From Mesostigma viride (taxonomy: Eukaryota > Streptophyta > Mesostigmatophyceae > Mesostigmatales > Mesostigmataceae), in NCBI GenBank assembly GCA_009746045.1, contig RPFO01000418.1, forward strand, positions 22,501 through 86,500: a stretch of DNA of 64,000 nt. The letters run 5' to 3'. Numbering within the stretch: position 1 is the stretch's first letter; every line of letters starts with the position of its first letter. This document shows positions 10,735-21,695 of this stretch, piece by piece. Position numbers and translations under genes: made by a program. The notes beneath the pieces are model-generated. The model saw only the letters and a program-made list of their open reading frames with translations, was not told the DNA's origin and did no database searches.

Positions 10735-10913
10735 TGCACCTTCCTGAGGGGTATGCTCCTGTTTTCTCCCCACGGGCCCCGCGGCCCGTTGCTAGCCAGG
10801 GTAGAAGTCCGCAGGTGGAGGTTATTGGTCCTGAGGATAGCCGCTACACTACCGCCTCGTCTGCCATTACGGTAGAGGACAGCTCGGATGAGGATTACAT
10901 CCCCATCTAGTGC
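10735..10913 (+). mobile_element. LINE family B ORF2 end fragment
   Basis: It matches 37060-37235 almost base for base, including the VEDSSDEDYIPI stop region, and the reversed copy at 4456-4640. It joins the 5'-truncated end of A2 directly at the TAGTGCT after the stop codon. Confidence 0.8.
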
Positions 10914-10928
10914 TCTGATCATCGTCTC

Positions 10929-11787
10929 GTGCTCGCTCGCATCAGATTGCGGTTTCCTGGGGTGAAACCGTCGCGACAGCTGGCACCTCAGCCAGATCTG
11001 AAAGTGCTCCGGATTGTGCTGAAGGATGCCGACAAGATGTCAGCAGAAGAACAGGCCGCTATGTCGCACAGGGATGATTTAATTCCTGGCCGTCTTCGAC
11101 GCCCGGGGCAGCCGACAGCAGTTACACGCCATTCCGCCGCCGGGGGATATTTCAGTGATCCTCCGTGGTGTCGCAGCCAAGTATCGCCTGGCGGCCCGCA
11201 CCCTTCCCACCTTGCCTCCGCGCCGGCAGCTTGCTGTCCACCGTCACGCACCGACAGTGGTCGCCGCCAGGCAGATGCTCCGCCGCAACAGAGATCCGAT
11301 CGCCAAACCTGGGCTGCAAGCAGCTCTGAGGGCCGCCTACGAGCAGGCTGAGAAGGCAGATGCTCAGCAGATGGTCAAGGACCTGCGCAGCTGCCAGCAG
11401 AAGCACGACGGCAAGGGGGGCTGGTTCTGGTACAAGCGCCTCGGGCACCCGGACGGCCTCGGCCGGCCCCACCGCCACGACGTCCCCGGCGCCCCAGCCA
11501 AGCGGCTTCGTACCTGGGCCACGGCCACGGCCGAGGTCGTGGGGACAGCTGCGCCGCCCCCACCCCTGCTCCCAGCCGCCGCCGCCCGCCCGGCCGCCCT
11601 GGCCGGCCCCGCTGGGCCCCCTGCCCCGCCTAGGTCAGCGGCGGACTACCTAGTCCCCCCGCTGGTCGGCCCACTTGGCGACCCGTCTGACATGCCTCCT
11701 TTCACCTCTCGCGAGGTCACGGAGGCGGTCCAGCGCCGCGTTATGACGCAGCCACCGGCTCTGACGAGATTCCTGCCGCAGTTGTAA
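10929..11787 (+). pseudogene. A2 ORF2 endonuclease end and linker
   Basis: The region holds the end of the endonuclease domain (LARIRLRFPG) and a basic, proline/alanine-rich linker that reads through SAADYLVPPLVGPLGDPSD into MPPFTSREVTEAVQ. Thus A2 keeps the linker frame that A1 has lost. A small insertion near 11080 and a one-base deletion near 11737 relative to A1 break the frame. Confidence 0.8.
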
Positions 11788-11819
11788 AACTTGCAGCCGA
11801 ATTCGAGGACACAGGTGTT

Positions 11820-13127
11820 ATGCTGCTCTTCCGGGACATCTGCAACCGCCTTCTGCTGTCGTCGCAACCACCTCCAGCGGCCTGGCAACACAGTTTTCGC
11901 ACGATGCTGTACAAGAACAAGGGGTCGCCTGCCGACCCCGGCAACTACAGAGGGGTGTGCATTCAAAGTGCCCCCCTCAAGCTTCTTATGCGGCTCATCC
12001 TGAACCGCCTGCGCACGGCCCTGGACGGTCACCTCAGCGAGACTCAGCACGGCTTCCGTTCAGGTCGCAACACAGTACAGGCGCTCTTCGCTACTCGCCG
12101 ACTGGTGGAGGAACTGCAACGCCTTCAGCCTGGTGAGTCCCCTTTGCACCTTGTGCTGGTGGACTTCATCAAAGCCTTCGATTCGGTTTTCTGGCCCGCG
12201 CTTTGGGACATCCTCGAGTTGTTCCGGATCCCCCGCCCCCTGATTGCTGTCATCCGCAACCTGTATGAAGGGTCCACCACTTCGGTGCGCACTTCTTACG
12301 GGACCACGCCACCATGCCCTTTACAGAAGGGTGTGTGGCAGGGCTGCGTGCTGTCGCCCTACCTGTTCATTCTTGTTGTCGAATACGTAATGATTCAGGC
12401 GCGCAAGCGATTTGCCCGCATCGTGGGCAGGGAACCAGGAGTGCAGGTTGCTAACAAACTCTGGCATGGCGGTGCAGACACGGAGATTCGGCTAGCAGAC
12501 ATCATTTACGCAGACGACACAACCCTCTTCGAGGACACTGAGCACGTGCAGACATGGCTTGACTGCCTGGCTCTCGAGGCCCGTGCAGTGGGGCTTGAGG
12601 TCAGCAAGAAGACAGAGGCCCTGGCGATTGGGCTCACCAACTCAGCGCCGCCCCTCTATCTCCTAGACGGCTCTCGAGTCCCGTATCGGGACCGCGTCAA
12701 GCTGCTGGGCAGCCTGCTCCCTAGCTGCGAGGTTGATGTGGACCATCGCATCTCCCTCGCATGGCACGCTTTACGCCAGTACCGGGCCCTGTGGCGCAAG
12801 CCCCTGGGCAAGATCGAGAAACAGGACCTGTTCAAGGTCCTCGTCCTTCCTGTTCTCACGTATGGCGCCGAGACGTGGACCCTCACCGCCGACCTGGCCC
12901 GCAAGCTGGACGGCGCGGTCACCAGCATGCTGCGTTCCATTTTCAGAGTAGGATATGCTGCTCATGTCCGCAATGAGGACCTGTACCAGGGCATGCCCTA
13001 TATCACCAGCACCATTAAGCAACGCCGCCTGCAGCTAGTAGGGCACCTAGCTCGCACCAACCAGGTAGACACCTCACGTGGCCCCCCGCAGGACTGCGAC
13101 CAGCCCAGCCTGGCCGGCACCTCCTGA
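11820..13127 (+). CDS. A2 ORF2 reverse transcriptase part
   Basis: The open frame has 435 residues with all RT motifs: VDFIKAFDSVFW, GVWQGCVLSPYLF and IYADDTTLFED, then the RTE-type C-terminal part. The frame ends early at 13127 because of a missing C in the run near 13085 compared with A1 (3820), so the last ~75 residues lie in another frame. The upstream frameshift near 11737 removes the natural connection to the endonuclease. Confidence 0.88.
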   Translation: MLLFRDICNRLLLSSQPPPAAWQHSFRTMLYKNKGSPADPGNYRGVCIQSAPLKLLMRLILNRLRTALDGHLSETQHGFRSGRNTVQALFATRRLVEELQRLQPGESPLHLVLVDFIKAFDSVFWPALWDILELFRIPRPLIAVIRNLYEGSTTSVRTSYGTTPPCPLQKGVWQGCVLSPYLFILVVEYVMIQARKRFARIVGREPGVQVANKLWHGGADTEIRLADIIYADDTTLFEDTEHVQTWLDCLALEARAVGLEVSKKTEALAIGLTNSAPPLYLLDGSRVPYRDRVKLLGSLLPSCEVDVDHRISLAWHALRQYRALWRKPLGKIEKQDLFKVLVLPVLTYGAETWTLTADLARKLDGAVTSMLRSIFRVGYAAHVRNEDLYQGMPYITSTIKQRRLQLVGHLARTNQVDTSRGPPQDCDQPSLAGTS

Positions 13128-13521
13128 CGTGGGCTGGGCCCAGTGATGTTAGACGCCGCAAGGCCCGCACCTTCAAAGAACAGCTAGTAGAGGACATGGG
13201 GGGCCTCGGCCTCTCCGTGATTTGGAAGAAGATGATGGACAAGGCCAAGTGGGCCCAGGTCATAGAGGACAACGAGCCCCCCCCCGTGGGGAAGCGCCCG
13301 CGTGTGCAATCCCGCGGGAGGCACGCCAGATAGCTCCCCCTAGGGCAGCGTGCGGCTGCCTAGATAGATGTTGTAGTTAGAATGCTGTTAGATAGATGTA
13401 GTATGTAGCCAATGTAGATAGATTAGACCGGTAGGAATGTTTGCACCCATCCATCCATTCATCGGGGTTAATGCTCCGTGACTCCCCAACGGGAGCACGA
13501 GTCTAATTAATTAATTAATTA

Positions 13522-13672
13522 ATCCATCCATCCATCCATCCATCCATCCATCCATCCATCCATCCATCCATCCATCCATCCATCCATCCATCCATCCATC
13601 CATCCATCCATCCATCCATCCATCCATCCATCCATCCATCCATCCATCCATCCATCCATCCATCCATCCACG
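13522..13672. repeat. (ATCC)n microsatellite in A2 tail
   Basis: About 38 copies follow the hairpin and TTAA tail of A2 and end directly at the 5' end of D1. Confidence 0.95.
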
Positions 13673-13675
13673 GAA

Positions 13676-15650
13676 AAGCCACGAGCCACGAGCCACGAGG
13701 TAGCCATGGCTGACGGCGGAGCTCATAACTTTCACGTTTGAGCACCGAATTTAGCCGTGAATATCACAATCGACGCGTCTTTCTACGACGCACATGCTGA
13801 TATAATTTTCCGACGCTATTACGCAATATACGATGAGCAAACGCCCATCGACGCAACGCAGCCTGACGGCTGCGCTCGGCAATGAAAATACGTCTGCAGC
13901 TCCGGCTGCAGCTTCGCCATCAGGGCCGGAAGGCGGTGGTGACCCTAGTCGCGCACTGGTTGTCGCCCAGCACCCTCCCGGGCTTCCTGCCTCGCCCTCA
14001 GCCTCGCCCGAGCCAAAACGCAGCCGCCCAACCGAACCAAGCTGGTCTGAGCGCGACTTTGACGTTGACGGGTTATTTTCCACCTTCGACGGTGCCAGAC
14101 CCGGCTTTTTCGACATGCCACCCATCAAGATACTGGAGCTCGTGTTTTATGGGTCATACGCCTCCATTCTCGACCTGTGCCAGCGCCTTCACAGCCATTA
14201 CCGCCTCCGCCCTGGACCTGACGGCCGGTTTACTCACCGACCTGAGAACCTGGCCCGCTGGTCTCGCCCCCGTCTTCAGCTCGCCGCCCTCTTTTCCATC
14301 CTTGACCGCTCTGTCACGGACCTCTGGACCCCCTCCCCCTTGACCGAATCCACCTTCCTCCTCCACCTCCAAGAAACCATCTCACAGCACGTGACGCCCC
14401 TAGCTGCAGATGTGGCAGCTGTGGGTCGCACGCTGGCTGCTGAGCTCCCCACCATCCCCACCGCCACCGCCACCCTCCTCGCCTCCACCCCCCCCCCTCC
14501 GCCTCCACCGACTCCATCACCGCCCAGCTCCGCGACATTGACCAACGTCTTAAGGATAATGCCATCGCTATCGAGGTCCTGCAGAACACCGCGGGCCTCA
14601 CCGCCCAGGCGGTGAAGGACATTGCCGCCAAGCCAACCTCTGCTGGCCTGGCCGGCGATGCTCCTCCCATCACGACCTGGGCGGACATGCTTAAGCAGCA
14701 CACCACCTCCACCACCTCCGCCGTCGCAGCCCAGCTCCAGCGGCAGACGCTTGACCTCCGCGAGGAGGCCGAGCTTGCCAAGCGCAGCCTTAACGTCATT
14801 GTCAAGAACCTCGACATGGAGGAAGGTGAGAATTCCGAGAAGCTTGCACGTGCGTTTGAGAGAGAAATTCTTAGTCGCATGGGCCTTACTGGTGAGATCG
14901 ACCTGGTCGCCCACCGCCTTCCCCGCGCGCGGGGTAAGGCAGGGCCGCCCCCGCTCCTTCTCACCTTTAAGACCCCGGCGGACAAGATTTCTTTTCTCCG
15001 ACGCCGCAAGCGGCTCGAGAAGACTCTCTTCACCCTTGACGACGACTTGACCCTGGCGCAGCAACAACGGCGACGGGAGCTATGGCCCACCTACCTCCAG
15101 CTCCGGAAGACCAAGGCGGGGCAGCCGGTGTACTGGAAGGGGGCGGCCATCTACGTCGGCCACAAGCCCTGGCAGGCGACCCCCGCGGCCCCAACGACTC
15201 CAGACGCCCCAGCTTAGGGGAATACAGCAGTAGTAGTGTAGAATAGATAGACCGTGGCCATGTACATGTACGCCTCCTAGAGGCACTATCCTAGCTAAGC
15301 CACACGCTTTATTTAATCATGTACATGTGTGCCTATGATGTGCCACACTCCAGATGATGCCTAGCTTTATTTAGCTATGTTGTGCCCATGCAGGGAGTAA
15401 CTCTCTGCTGAGACGCCATGCCCTAGCCTTTTTGTATAGCTCTGCTGATCTTCCCCCCCATGACAGGCTCCCCCTTCGCTGGGCATAGCTTGAAGATCAT
15501 GGGGATGCAAGTGCCCTGGTGCACCTAGAGCAAGGGTCCTTTACATCCCCACCCTTGCAGGAAGTAGCTTAGGATGTATGATAGGCCATATGCCCCCTCT
15601 CAAGGGCTATGTGCTACATATACTCCCAACGGAGTTATGTTACAATTCAA
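13676..15650 (+). mobile_element. ORF1-only LINE-like element D1
   Basis: The structure is a 5' UTR of ~155 bp (starting with tandem GCCACGA), one ORF1, a 3' UTR of ~430 bp, the hairpin ACTCC-CAAC-GGAGT (15622-15635) and a short AATTC-rich tail. No endonuclease or RT is present. D2 (37906-40815) has the same layout although its sequence has diverged, so this is likely a real non-autonomous family like the mammalian half-LINEs (HAL1), not a chance deletion. It is probably moved by an RT acting in trans. Confidence 0.75.
13833..15217 (+). pseudogene. D1 ORF1 protein (L1 ORF1p-like), one frameshift
   Basis: The first part starts MSKRPSTQRSLTAALGNEN, with a disordered Pro/Ser-rich N-terminus. 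The frame slips in the C run near 14485-14500 and continues to a stop at 15217. The C-terminal third has an RRM-like core (LNVIVKNLDMEE; PPLLLTFKTPADKISFLRRR) and a C-terminal domain (TLDDDLTLAQQQRRRELWP) much like L1 ORF1p, an RNA-binding chaperone. A long helical region before it is likely to oligomerise. Only the poly-C slip prevents a full-length protein of about 460 residues. Confidence 0.75.
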
Positions 15651-15651
15651 T

Positions 15652-15772
15652 TCAATGTAGCCAATGTAGATAGATTAGACCGGTAGGAATGTTTGCACCC
15701 ATCCATCCATCCATCGGGGTTAATGCTCCGTGACTCCCCAACGGGAGCACGAGTCTAATTAATTAATTAATT
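15652..15772 (+). mobile_element. Truncated LINE A 3' end (A4)
   Basis: A 120-bp fragment equals the family A 3' UTR end with CATCC repeats, hairpin (15734-15747) and TTAA tail. It follows the D1 tail directly. Confidence 0.85.
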
Positions 15773-15908
15773 AATCTAGTGCTTAACGGTTGGGGGATGA
15801 TGCAGACGATATTTGTTTAAACTTTTGTGTAATTATTTTTCTAATGAGATTAGCATAGTACTCCGTGGCATGCCTTTGCGCATGACACGCAAGTACTTAC
15901 TTACTTAC
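15773..15908 (+). mobile_element. LINE family B 3' UTR end
   Basis: It matches 37231-37360, the 3' UTR of B1, from its stop codon region to hairpin CATGC-CTTTGC-GCATG and a (TTAC)n tail. The same 3' end occurs reversed at 16187-16291 and 34873-34985. Confidence 0.85.
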
Positions 15909-15954
15909 GTAAAACCGTCCGGGGTAGTTAACCTTGACGGGGTAGCATAACCTT

Positions 15955-16372
15955 TGGACATTACACCAGGCAGTTTGAATACCGCATCCACTCTCTCTCC
16001 CTTCTTTGGACTGCCATGCAGAACAAGACGCGGTGGCAGAAGATTGTCAAGGCTCACACGCCCGACCCTGTGGGCAAGCCACCTCCCCCCAAGAGGAGGA
16101 GGCGTTTTGATGAGTAGGGTAGTTAGGATTTTTCTAGACTAGCTAGATTAGCGTTAGGTTAGTCCGATTACGCAGCTCTCTCCACTAAGTAAGTAAGTAC
16201 TTGCGTGTCATGCGCAAAGGCATGCCACGGAGTACTATGCTAATCTCATTAGAAAATAATTACACAAAAGTTTAAACAAATATCGTCTGCATCTCTCCAC
16301 TCCACCACCCATCAAGGAATATGTGCTACATGATCTCCCAGCGGAGGCATGTTATAATTTAATTTTAATTTA
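15955..16372 (+). mobile_element. LINE family C 3' end, interrupted
   Basis: It encodes a C-terminal ORF2 piece (16016-16117, MQNKTRWQKIVKAH then a Pro/Arg-rich end RRRRFDE and stop) and a 3' UTR ending with CTCC-CAGC-GGAG (16335-16346) and an AATTT-rich tail. Related ends lie at 16620-16760 (minus), 25480-25620 (minus), 30055-30165, 30166-30420 (minus) and 34550-34735. A family B fragment interrupts the 3' UTR. Confidence 0.75.
16177..16301 (-). mobile_element. Family B 105-bp insertion with 10-bp TSD
   Basis: The insert 16187-16291 is the minus-strand 3' end of family B, flanked by TCTCTCCACT at 16177-16186 and 16292-16301. It sits inside the family C 3' UTR, so B moved after this C copy arrived. 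The (TTAC)n tail lies at the expected 3' side. Confidence 0.88.
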
Positions 16373-16499
16373 ATTACACCAGGCTGTTAGCTGTCATGAG
16401 TGGAATTGGTCACGCCGCGCCCAGGCAATCCTGAAATCTCAGCCGAAGGATCGGCGCCAAAATCCCAGTAAAAGATGGGAGGCATGTAGGAGTTGTTCC

Positions 16500-16562
16500 C
16501 CTCCCACTGAGGACTTATGCTCACGTGACGCAGTCACGTGTCTATTAATTAATTAATTAATG
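16500..16562 (+). repeat. LINE-type tail with CACGTGA hairpin (family E)
   Basis: A palindromic motif CACGTGACGCAGTCACGTG is followed by TTAA repeats. The same hairpin and tail end the LINE fragment at 28189-28851 (minus). It is a third type of 3' hairpin in the window. Confidence 0.65.
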
Positions 16563-16619
16563 TAGGAGTTGAAATTGGGAGTGCGTCCCCGCGCAGGCAA
16601 CAGAGATTTTCCGATCTTG

Positions 16620-16760
16620 CGAAAGAAGTGGCGCAGCGCCAGCGGGTCCATTAAATCAGAATTATAACACGATTCCGTTGGGAGATCATGTAGCACGTAT
16701 TCCCTTGCTTGACGGATGGGGGTGGGCGAAGCCGTGAAACCTAACTAAGCTATCTCTAAA
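16620..16760 (-). mobile_element. LINE family C 3' end, reversed
   Basis: In minus orientation it reads the family C 3' UTR: GGCTTCGCCCACCCCC, then GTGCTACATGATCTCCCAAC, then an AT-rich tail. No coding part is present. Confidence 0.7.
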
Positions 16761-16831
16761 ACTAGTCTATATAATTAATCAATTAATTAATTAGACTCGT
16801 GCTCCCGTTGGGGAGTCACGGAGCATTAACC

Positions 16832-17873
16832 CCGATGGATGGATGGATGGATGGATGGATGGATGGATGGATGGATGGATGGATGGATGGATGGATGGAT
16901 GGATGGATGGATGGATGGATGGATGGATGGATGGATGGATGGATGGATGGATGGATGGATGGATGGATGGATGGATGGATGGATGGATGGATGGATGGAT
17001 GGATGGATGGATGGATGGATGGATGGATGGATGGATGGATGGATGGATGGATGGATGGATGGATGGATGGATGGATGGATGGATGGATGGATGGATGGAT
17101 GGATGGATGGATGGATGGATGGATGGATGGATGGATGGATGGATGGATGGATGGATGGATGGATGGATGGATGGATGGATGGATGGATGGATGGATGGAT
17201 GGATGGATGGATGGATGGATGGATGGATGGATGGATGGATGGATGGATGGATGGATGGATGGATGGATGGATGGATGGATGGATGGATGGATGGATGGAT
17301 GGATGGATGGATGGATGGATGGATGGATGGATGGATGGATGGATGGATGGATGGATGGATGGATGGATGGATGGATGGATGGATGGATGGATGGATGGAT
17401 GGATGGATGGATGGATGGATGGATGGATGGATGGATGGATGGATGCCGGGATGGATGGATGGATGGATGGATGGATGGATGGATGGATGGATGGATGGAT
17501 GGATGGATGGATGGATGGATGGATGGATGGATGGATGGATGGATGGATGGATGGATGGATGGATGGATGGATGGATGGATGGATGGATGGATGGATGGAT
17601 GGATGGATGGATGGATGGATGGATGGATGGATGGATGGATGGATGGATGGATGGATGGATGGATGGATGGATGGATGGATGGATGGATGGATGGATGGAT
17701 GGATGGATGGATGGATGGATGGATGGATGGATGGATGGATGGATGGATGGATGGATGGATGGATGGATGGATGGATGGATGGATGGATGGATGGATGGAT
17801 GGATGGATGGATGGATGGATGGATGGATGGATGGATGGATGGATGGATGGATGGATGGATGGATGGATGGATG
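16832..17873. repeat. (GGAT)n microsatellite, about 260 copies
   Basis: A 1.04-kb near-perfect array has one visible interruption (GCCG at about 17445). It lies between the A3 3' UTR and its terminal hairpin, just where A1 and A4 carry a few to a few dozen copies. Long Met-Asp-Gly-Trp and Ile-His-Pro-Ser reading frames across it are artefacts. Confidence 0.98.
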
Positions 17874-17942
17874 GGTGCAAACAGTCCTACCGGTCTAGTC
17901 TATCTACATCATCTACCCACAACATCTATCTAAACAACATCA

Positions 17943-20450
17943 CTAATTACAACACGCTACCCTAGGGGAGCTGTCTGGCGTGCCTCCCGCGGGTTTGCAC
18001 ACGCGGGCGCTTCCCCACGGGGGGGGGGCTCGTTGTCCTCTATGACCTGGGCCCACTTGGCCTTGTCCATCATCTTCTTCCAAATCACGGAGAGGCCTAG
18101 GCCCCCCATGTCCTCTACTAGCTGTTCTTTGAAGGTGCGGGCCTTGCGGCGTCTGACATCGCGGGGCCCGGCCCACGTCAGGAGGTGCCGGCCAGGCTGA
18201 GCTGGTCGCAGTCCCGCGGGGGGGCCACGTGAGGTGTCTACCTAGTTGGTGCGAGCTAGGTGCCCTACGAGCTGCAGGCGCCGCTGCTTAATGGTGCTGG
18301 TGATATATGGCATGGCATGGAATCATGGCATGGCTAACGTGATGACTGACTAGCTAGACCTTTTCAGTGGTTTTCCATTTGCGGGTATTTCCTCGTAAAC
18401 GGTGGGAGAGCGATCGCAGCAAAGGTGCTCACCACTAGACACTCCCGGCCAGTTAGGCTCGAAACACACGCCCTGATCAAGCATGCTGTTTCCGGCCCCA
18501 CCGTCTAGGTCATCTAGTCGCTCTACACGTAAGCCAGCCATAATTTCAATGCACAAGGCCTACACATTTCCATCACCATTCATCTTCATCATCCTGCACG
18601 ACTCGAACACGCGGACAAGATAACGGCAGGCTCGAGCTACCATGGTCCGGATTCTCCCGATTTCTGGCCTGCGCTGGTTGTTTCCTTATATATGGCATGC
18701 CAAGGTAAAGGTCCTCATTGCGGACATGAGCAGCATATCCTACTCTGAAAATGGATCGCAGCATGTTGGTGACCGCGCCGTCTAGCTTGCGGGCCAGGTC
18801 GGCGGTGAGGGTCCACGTCTCGGCCCCATACGTGAGAACAGGAAGGACGAGGACCTTAAACAGGTCCTGTTTCTCGACCTTGCCGAGGGGTATGCGCCAC
18901 AGGGCCCGGTAATGGCGTAAAGCGTGCCAGGCGAGGGAGATGCGGTGGTCCACATCAGCTTCGCAGCTGGGAAGCAGGCCGCCCGGCCACACACCCTTCT
19001 GTAAAGGGCATGGTGGCGTGGTCCCGTATGTAAGAAGTGCGCACCGAAGTGGTGGACCCCTCATACAGGTTGCGGATGACAGCAATACTGAGGGGGCGGG
19101 GGATCCGGAACAGCTCGAGGATGTCCCATAGCGCAGGCCAGAAAACCGAATCGAAGGCTTTGATGAAGTCCACCAGCACAAGGTGCAAAGGGGACTCACC
19201 AGGCTGAAGGCATTGCAGTTCCTCCACAAGTCGGCGAGTAGCGAAGAGCGCCTGTACTGTGTTGCGACCTGAATGGAAGCCGTGCTGAGTCTCGCTGCTC
19301 AAGGTGACCGTCCAGGGCCGTGCGCAGGCGGTTCAGGATGAGCCGGCGCATAAGAAGCTTGAGGGGGGCACTTTGGATGCACACCCCTCTGTAGTTGCCG
19401 GGGTCGGCTGGCGACCCCTTGTTCTTGTACAGCATCGTGCGAAAACTGTGTTGCCAGGCCGCTGGAGGCGGTTGCGACGACAGCAGAAGGCGGTTGCAGG
19501 TATCCCCATTGCATTGGGAAGAGCAGCATAACCCCGGTGTCCTCAAATGCGGCTGCAAGTTTCACAACTGCGGCAGGAATCTCGTCGGAGCCGGTGGCTG
19601 CGTCATAACGCAGACGCTGGACCGCCTCCGTGACCTCGCGAGAGGTGAAAGGAGCGGGCAATGTCTGACGGGTCGCCAAGTGGGCCGATCAGCGGCGGGG
19701 GGACGAGGTAGTCCGCCGCCAGGACCTGGGCGGGGCCGGGGGCCCAGCGGGGCCGGCCAGGGCAGCCGGGCGGGCGGCGGCGGCTGGGAGCAGGGGCGGG
19801 GGCGGCGCAGCTGTCCCCACGACCTCGGCCGTGGCCGCGGCCCAGGTACAAAGCCGCTTGGCTGGGGCGCCAGGAATGTGGTGGCGGTGGGGCCGGCCGA
19901 GGCCGTCCGGGTGCCCGGCGAGGCCCTTGTACCAGAACCAGGCCCCCTTGCCGTCGTGCTTCTGCTGGCAGCTGCGCAGGTCCTTGACCATCTGCTGAGC
20001 GTCGGCCTTCTCAGCCTGCTCGTAGGCAGCCCGCAAAGCCGCTTGCAGCCCAGGTTTGGCGGTCGGATCCCTGTTGTGGCGGAGCATCTGCCGAGCGGCG
20101 ACCACTGTCGGTGCGTGGCGGTGGACAGCAAGCTGTCGGAGCGGAGGCAAGGAGGGGAGGGTGCGGGCAGCCAGACTGTTTTTGGCATGCAGCGATACCG
20201 CGGAGGATCACTGAAATATCACCCGGCGGCGGAATGGCGTGTAACTGCTGGCGGCTGCCCCTGGCGTCGAAGACTGCCAGAAAGTCGTCCCGGTGCGACA
20301 TAGCGGCCTGCTCTGCTGCTGACATCGTGTCGGCATCCTTCAGCACAATCCGCGGAGCATTTTCAGATCTGGCTGAGGCGCCAGCTGTCGCGACGGTTTC
20401 ACCCCAGGAAACCGCAATCTGATGCGAGCGAGCACGAGACGGTGATCAGA
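17943..20450 (-). pseudogene. A3 ORF2, reverse transcriptase and linker, degenerate
   Basis: This is the remains of the RT and linker, readable only in pieces: linker 19690-20150, RT N-part 19196-19680, VDFIKAFDSVFW near 19170, and the GAETWTL region near 18830. Between about 18970 and 19000 the part with the YADD active site is deleted (the frame jumps from LQKGVW to LLPSCE). It therefore cannot encode an active RT. The SINE-like copy S2 interrupts it at 18315-18687. Confidence 0.85.
18303..18699 (+). mobile_element. SINE-like retroposon, 373-bp copy S2 with 12-bp TSD
   Basis: The insert 18315-18687 lies in the A3 RT region between direct repeats ATATATGGCATG (18303-18314 and 18688-18699). 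It shares its last ~250 bp with S3 (31042-31292) and its last 50 bp with S1 (4733-4782). It has no long ORF, no poly(A) and no clear tRNA-like head; a weak B-box-like GGCTCGAAAC lies near 18455. It is the longest copy seen. Confidence 0.85.
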
Positions 20451-21694
20451 TTCCACCGTGCTGACAGAATCTTGCTGAGGACGCGAGCATCGACAACTGA
20501 GGGGCGCTGAGCCCGGCGTACGCAGATATAGTCAAGGCACACCACCCGATCCGACGGCCCAAAAAAGGTGGCAAGCTGCTCAGCGGGGCGAGCGAAAGAA
20601 GCATTGCATGCAACCAGCGCAGATTCTGCCAGCAGATTCGCAAATAAAGCCGTGTTACCGTTGGCTGTCGTGTTGCCAGGTTGGGGAGTACTGAGCGCCC
20701 CCAGTGCCAATCGGCAGCGTGGCGTTGGCGTCGAGCAGCATAACCAGGAAGTGGCCGGGCCCACTTCAAATGTTCCGCCGTCCAAGCCAAGTGTGTGACA
20801 CTTTTTCGCTATTTTTGCAAAAAAAAAAAAAAATTTCGCACGAGTTCGCGTGATTTTCGCGTGATTTTCGCAAAATTTTCACACATTTTCGCACGATTTC
20901 GCACGATTTCGCACAATTTTGCATGATTTCGCACGATTTCGCATGGATTTCAACCAAGGGTCGTTTTGGGGAGTGACGTTTGACAAAATTTCGCATGAAT
21001 TCACACACGTTGTGCACATCAAACTTTTTTACCGTCGACATTTTTCACATGAAATTTCGCACGATTTCAGCAAATTTCGCACAAATTCGCACGATTTCAG
21101 CAAATTTCTCACGATTTCAGCAAATTTCGCACAATTTCGCACGATTTCGCACGACGAATCACTCTGCAGAGTGACGATCGTCGAAAAAGTCAAAAAAACG
21201 ACAAAAAGTGTCACACTTTTCGGAACATTTGAAGTGGGCCCGGCCAAGTGCCGAGCTGGGATGTTGGCCTCCTCCTCCTTGAGGGCGCTGAATGAGGCCT
21301 CACGTTCCGCCTGAGCTCGACCCGCATGTGGTGCATATCCCACGATAACGGTTAGGGTGTGGTGTGAATGGCCCTCAGTGGCCGAAGTGGCCACTAGCAC
21401 ACGCAGGGATCGCAGCACGATGGACTGGAGGTGCTCTGATGCTGCCGGCGAGCACAAGAGGCCCACACCACCTTGACCCGGCGTGTCGCATCCACCATAA
21501 TGGAACCGCCAGCCCGCACGAAGGTCGTCGACCAGCAGACCGTTGACCCCTTGCTGAGGGTCCACGGTGCGTCGGTGCTCCTGGACCCCGAGGACAGCGA
21601 TCTTGTTGTCGGCGCACAAGGCGATCAGCTCGTCGACGCGGTGGCGTGCTGGGTTGCCGCCGCTCGTAGAAGGATCTGCAGGGAGGGTGCGCAC
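20399..21694 (-). pseudogene. A3 endonuclease domain, split by the MITE
   Basis: The N-part (21694 down to 21250) matches A1 from MRTLPADPS through GVQEHRRTVDP, VIVGYAPHAGRAQ and EEEANIPARH. The C-part (20748 down to about 20430) includes NLLAESALVACNASFARP and DYICVRRAQRPSVV. The two are separated by the MITE, and small indels shift the frame in the C-part. Confidence 0.85.
20749..21249. mobile_element. 493-bp MITE with 25-bp perfect TIRs
   Basis: The insert 20753-21245 interrupts the A3 endonuclease; copy A1 has the uninterrupted site near 1357. The termini are perfect 25-bp inverted repeats starting GGCCGGGCCC, followed by a looser inverted block (GTGTGACACTTTTT). The flanks show AAGT at both ends, a possible 4-bp target duplication. 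The interior is mostly degenerate repeats of TTTCGCACGA. No coding capacity is seen. The superfamily is not assigned. Confidence 0.88.
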
Positions 21695-21695
21695 A

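Larger units (their letters stand above)
10914..13673 (+). mobile_element. RTE-like LINE, copy A2 (5'-truncated)
   Basis: It begins at the position equal to 1652 in A1, inside the endonuclease domain, and runs through the RT, 3' UTR, hairpin (13482-13495), TTAA tail and an ATCC array. Identity to A1 is very high by eye over 2.5 kb, so both copies are young. 5' truncation is normal for LINE insertion. Confidence 0.9.

Noticed and set aside
16799-17965. Long reading frames of repeated Met-Asp-Gly-Trp or Ile-His-Pro-Ser
   Set aside because: They come from the 4-bp array; all frames of a non-triplet repeat without stops stay open. No flanking coding signal.
20820-21170. Regulatory or CRISPR-like array of TTTCGCAC units
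   Set aside because: It is the interior of a TIR-bounded MITE; units are degenerate and have no spacers.
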